From assembly GCA_030147805.1 (NCBI GenBank), contig JASBUR010000048.1, forward strand, positions 1 to 63,982: DNA of 63,982 nucleotides, written 5' to 3'. Within the stretch, counting starts at the first letter, position 1. Every line of letters begins with the position of its first letter. The stretch is from Sphingomonadaceae bacterium. GTDB lineage: Bacteria; Pseudomonadota; Alphaproteobacteria; Sphingomonadales; Sphingomonadaceae. Shown here piece after piece: positions 61,790-63,982 of this stretch. Position numbers and translations under genes: made by a program. The notes beneath the pieces are model-generated. The model saw only the letters and a program-made list of their open reading frames with translations. It made no database searches and was not told where the DNA came from.

Positions 61790-63106
61790 ATGGCCGATCT
61801 GTTCAACGACGAGACCGCACACGCCGCCGCGACGGCGCGCCAGCCGCTGGCCGAGCGCCTGCGGCCGAAGGCGCTCGACGACGTCGTCGGCCAGGAGCAT
61901 CTGACCGGACCCAAGGGCGCGATCGGGCGGATGGTCGAAGCCGGCAAGCTCGCCAGCATGGTGTTCTGGGGGCCGCCCGGCACCGGCAAGACGACGATCG
62001 CGCGGCTGCTTGCCGATGCGGTGGGCCTGCGCTTCGTCGGCGTGTCGGCGGTGTTCTCGGGCGTCGCCGACCTCAAGAAGGTGTTCGCCGAGGCGCGCGA
62101 GCATGCGCGCACCGGCGCGCAGACGCTGCTGTTCGTCGACGAGATCCACCGGTTCAATCGCGCGCAGCAGGACAGCTTCCTGCCCTATGTCGAGGACGGC
62201 ACCGTGGTGCTCGTCGGCGCCACCACCGAGAATCCGAGCTTCGAGCTCAACGCCGCATTGCTGTCGCGCTGCCAGGTGCTGATCGTGAAGCGGCTCGACG
62301 AGCCGGCGCTCGAGCAGCTGCTGCAGCGCGCCGAGGCCGAGGAAGGCCGGACGCTGCCGCTCACTCCCGAGGCGCGCGAGGCGCTGACCATGTCGGCCGA
62401 CGGCGACGGCCGCTTCCTGCTCAACCAGGCCGAGACGCTGTTCTCGGTGAAGATCGACGAACCGTTGGGCCCCGAGGGCCTGCGCGACCTGCTTCACCGC
62501 CGCGTCGCGGTCTACGACAAGGACCGCGAGGGTCATTACAACCTCATCTCGGCGCTGCACAAATCGCTGCGCGGGTCGGATGCGCAGGCAGCGCTCTATT
62601 ATCTGGCGCGGATGCTGACCGCCGGCGAGGAGCCGCTCTACGTGCTGCGCCGGCTGGTGCGCTTCGCCAGCGAGGACGTCGGCCTCGCCGACCCGCAGGC
62701 GCTGGTGCAGTGCCTCGCCGCCAAGGACGCCTATGATTTCCTCGGCTCGCCCGAGGGCGAGCTGGCGATCGTCCAGGCCTGCCTCTACCTCGCCACCGCG
62801 CCCAAATCGAACGCCGCCTATGTCGCGCAGAAGGCGGCGTGGAAGAGCGCGAAGGAAACCGGCTCGCTGATGCCGCCGATGAACATCGTCAACGCGCCGA
62901 CCAAACTGATGAAGAATCTCGGCTACGGCCAGGGCTATGCCTACGACCACGACAAGGCCGAGGGCTTTTCGGGCGACAACTACTGGCCCGCGGAGATGCG
63001 GCCGCAGACCTATTACCGGCCGGTCGAGCGCGGCTTCGAGAAGCGCATCGCCGAGCGGCTGGCCTATTGGGACGAGCTGCGCGCCAAAGGCGGCAGCGAT
63101 GGCTGA
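61790..63106 (+). CDS. rarA: Replication-associated recombination protein RarA
   Basis: RarA (MgsA) is an AAA+ ATPase that acts at stalled replication forks, related to the clamp loader and RuvB. The 438-residue product begins with LAERLRPKALDDVVGQEHL and has Walker A GPPGTGKTTIARLLAD (about 63-78), Walker B LLFVDEIHRFNRAQQD (about 114-129), sensor GATTENPSFELN and a C-terminal tetramerisation domain (about 250-435, with FASEDVGLADP and LPPMNI-type segment). It stands alone, 31 bases after the GGDEF gene. Confidence 0.96.
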   Translation: MADLFNDETAHAAATARQPLAERLRPKALDDVVGQEHLTGPKGAIGRMVEAGKLASMVFWGPPGTGKTTIARLLADAVGLRFVGVSAVFSGVADLKKVFAEAREHARTGAQTLLFVDEIHRFNRAQQDSFLPYVEDGTVVLVGATTENPSFELNAALLSRCQVLIVKRLDEPALEQLLQRAEAEEGRTLPLTPEAREALTMSADGDGRFLLNQAETLFSVKIDEPLGPEGLRDLLHRRVAVYDKDREGHYNLISALHKSLRGSDAQAALYYLARMLTAGEEPLYVLRRLVRFASEDVGLADPQALVQCLAAKDAYDFLGSPEGELAIVQACLYLATAPKSNAAYVAQKAAWKSAKETGSLMPPMNIVNAPTKLMKNLGYGQGYAYDHDKAEGFSGDNYWPAEMRPQTYYRPVERGFEKRIAERLAYWDELRAKGGSDG

Positions 63107-63146
63107 GCGGGGCGTCCCCGTCGCGGACGGCACACGGCCCTAGCGC

Positions 63147-63982
63147 ATGCGCTTCAGCCGATTCGTCGCGGTCGACTGGACCGGCGCCAGAGGCCTGCGT
63201 CACCGCGCGATCCAGGCCGCTGAGGCCGAGGCGGGTACCGGCGCGCCGCGGCTGCTGCGCCCCGGACACCGCTGGTCGCGCACCGAGATCGCCGAGATGA
63301 TCGACGGCATCGCGGCGAGCGGCGAACCGGCGCTCATCGGCATCGACTGCTCCTTCTCGCTGCCCTTCGTCGACCGCGGCGGCTATTTCCCCGGCGATGC
63401 CGACGCTCCGGCGGGCCCGCGCGCGCTGTGGGCGGAAATCGACCGGCTGTCCGCCGCCGAGCCCGACCTTGCCGCGCATCCCTATATCGCGCACCGCCGC
63501 CGCCATTTCTGGTGCGGCGCCGCCGACGGCCCGCAGCGCGATTTCGCGCGGTTGCGGCTCGCCGAGCAGCTGCATCGCGACCGGCGGATGGGCAGCCCCT
63601 GCTCGCCCTATGTGCTGGTCGGCGCCAGCCAGGTCGGCAAGGCGACGCTGTCGGGGATGCGGCTGCTCGCGCGGATGAAGCACATTCCGATCTGGCCCTA
63701 CGCCCCCGTCCCCGCGCAGGGACCGCTGCTCGTCGAGATCTACTGCCAGACCTTCGCGATGGACGGCGGCTTTCGCGGCAAGCTGCGCAGCCGGGCAGCG
63801 CTCGATCAGGCGCTCGAACGGCTCGGGTCGCAGCCGTCGAGCGGCCTGCCCGAGCATTTCGACGACCATGTCGGCGACGCGCTGGTCTCGGCCGCGGGGC
63901 TGCGCCGGGTGGCACCGATCCCTGAATATTGGAGACCGCCGTCGATGACCGACGAGGTCGCGCGCACCGAGGGCTGGACGTT
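63147..63982 (+). CDS. DUF429-like predicted nuclease (partial)
   Basis: The first 278 residues are visible; the frame is open at the end of the window. I recognise only a general pattern of the RNase H-like DUF429 group: an acidic residue in the first strand (VAVDWTGA, D10), a second Asp in LIGIDCSFSLPF (about D68), and a third cluster DDHVGDALVSAAG (about residues 238-250). Such proteins are predicted nucleases without proven function. Two His/Trp-rich stretches (HRRRHFWCGAADG) lie between. The start follows the previous gene by 40 bases, with no clear ribosome site. Confidence 0.6.
   Translation, partial: MRFSRFVAVDWTGARGLRHRAIQAAEAEAGTGAPRLLRPGHRWSRTEIAEMIDGIAASGEPALIGIDCSFSLPFVDRGGYFPGDADAPAGPRALWAEIDRLSAAEPDLAAHPYIAHRRRHFWCGAADGPQRDFARLRLAEQLHRDRRMGSPCSPYVLVGASQVGKATLSGMRLLARMKHIPIWPYAPVPAQGPLLVEIYCQTFAMDGGFRGKLRSRAALDQALERLGSQPSSGLPEHFDDHVGDALVSAAGLRRVAPIPEYWRPPSMTDEVARTEGWT

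Noticed and set aside
1..63982. CRISPR array, insertion sequence, prophage, or biosynthetic cluster
   Set aside because: No spaced direct-repeat array, no transposase or integrase motif, no phage structural gene and no synthase cluster are seen; gene order and codon use are uniform.

Overview
The window is a GC-rich, densely coded bacterial chromosome segment. It is most likely from an alphaproteobacterium of the order Sphingomonadales (Sphingomonas or a close relative). Three things point there. The gene set includes COQ9, a ubiquinol-cytochrome c chaperone, a CC_3452-type small secreted protein, a DksA with one cysteine, and one bifunctional Rsh. The ssb promoter carries an alphaproteobacterial SOS box (GTTC-N7-GTTC). 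Short GTCATCCC...GGGATGAC palindromes sit between genes. I see no prophage, insertion sequence, CRISPR array, rRNA or tRNA.

Layout. 1-288: tail of a chemotaxis receptor. 371-1876: secreted M20-family protein with a degenerate metal site. 2096-8166: tamA-tamB. 8160-9794: epoxide-hydrolase-like protein and a pseudouridine synthase. 9935-10810: infA, a 60-residue unknown and rpoZ. 10968-16768: chain of overlapping genes rsh-pyrE-pdxJ-acpS-lepB, then an AI-2E family permease; a GNAT gene overlaps the permease end. 17306-18569 (minus): FKBP, rpsU and a CC_3452-like protein, divergent from an HxlR regulator followed by COQ9. 19927-23634 (minus): hybrid kinase with several PAS domains, divergent from feoA-feoB. 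26031-26567: ssb. 26676-29384 (minus): a diguanylate cyclase and amn. 29431-30500 (minus): DUF177 and a CBP3-like chaperone, divergent from bamE. 31080-33175 (minus): FAD oxidoreductase and a hydrolase.

33223-41846 is a Tad/Flp pilus locus, cpaA-B-C-D-E-F-tadB-tadC, without a pilin or tadEFG gene in view. After it come a TPR protein, two divergent DUF465 genes, an outer-membrane barrel protein, dksA and a host-attachment-family protein. 45391-49892 holds serS-surE-nlpD-like-rimO; 49930-52692 holds an M17 aminopeptidase, a MarR regulator and an NlpC/P60 hydrolase. 52689-57220 (minus) is fabD-fabG-acpP-fabF-mltG. 57487-63106 holds a periplasmic TPR protein, rpsF-rpsR-rplI, a membrane GGDEF protein and rarA. 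The window ends inside a DUF429-like gene.

Most genes are housekeeping: envelope building (tamAB, bamE, lepB, nlpD-like, mltG, NlpC/P60), lipid synthesis (fab cluster, acpS), translation (infA, rpsU, rpsF/rpsR/rplI, serS, rimO) and stringent or c-di-GMP signalling (rpoZ, rsh, dksA, two GGDEF proteins). The less ordinary signals are small. They are: a palindromic repeat that supplies the first codons of the nlpD-like gene; a matched pair of operators at the HxlR promoter; an acpP unit bracketed by its own promoter and a strong hairpin; the M20 protein with altered metal ligands; and opposite-charge tails on S6 and L9 in one operon. I found nothing that I can defend as a wholly new multi-gene system.
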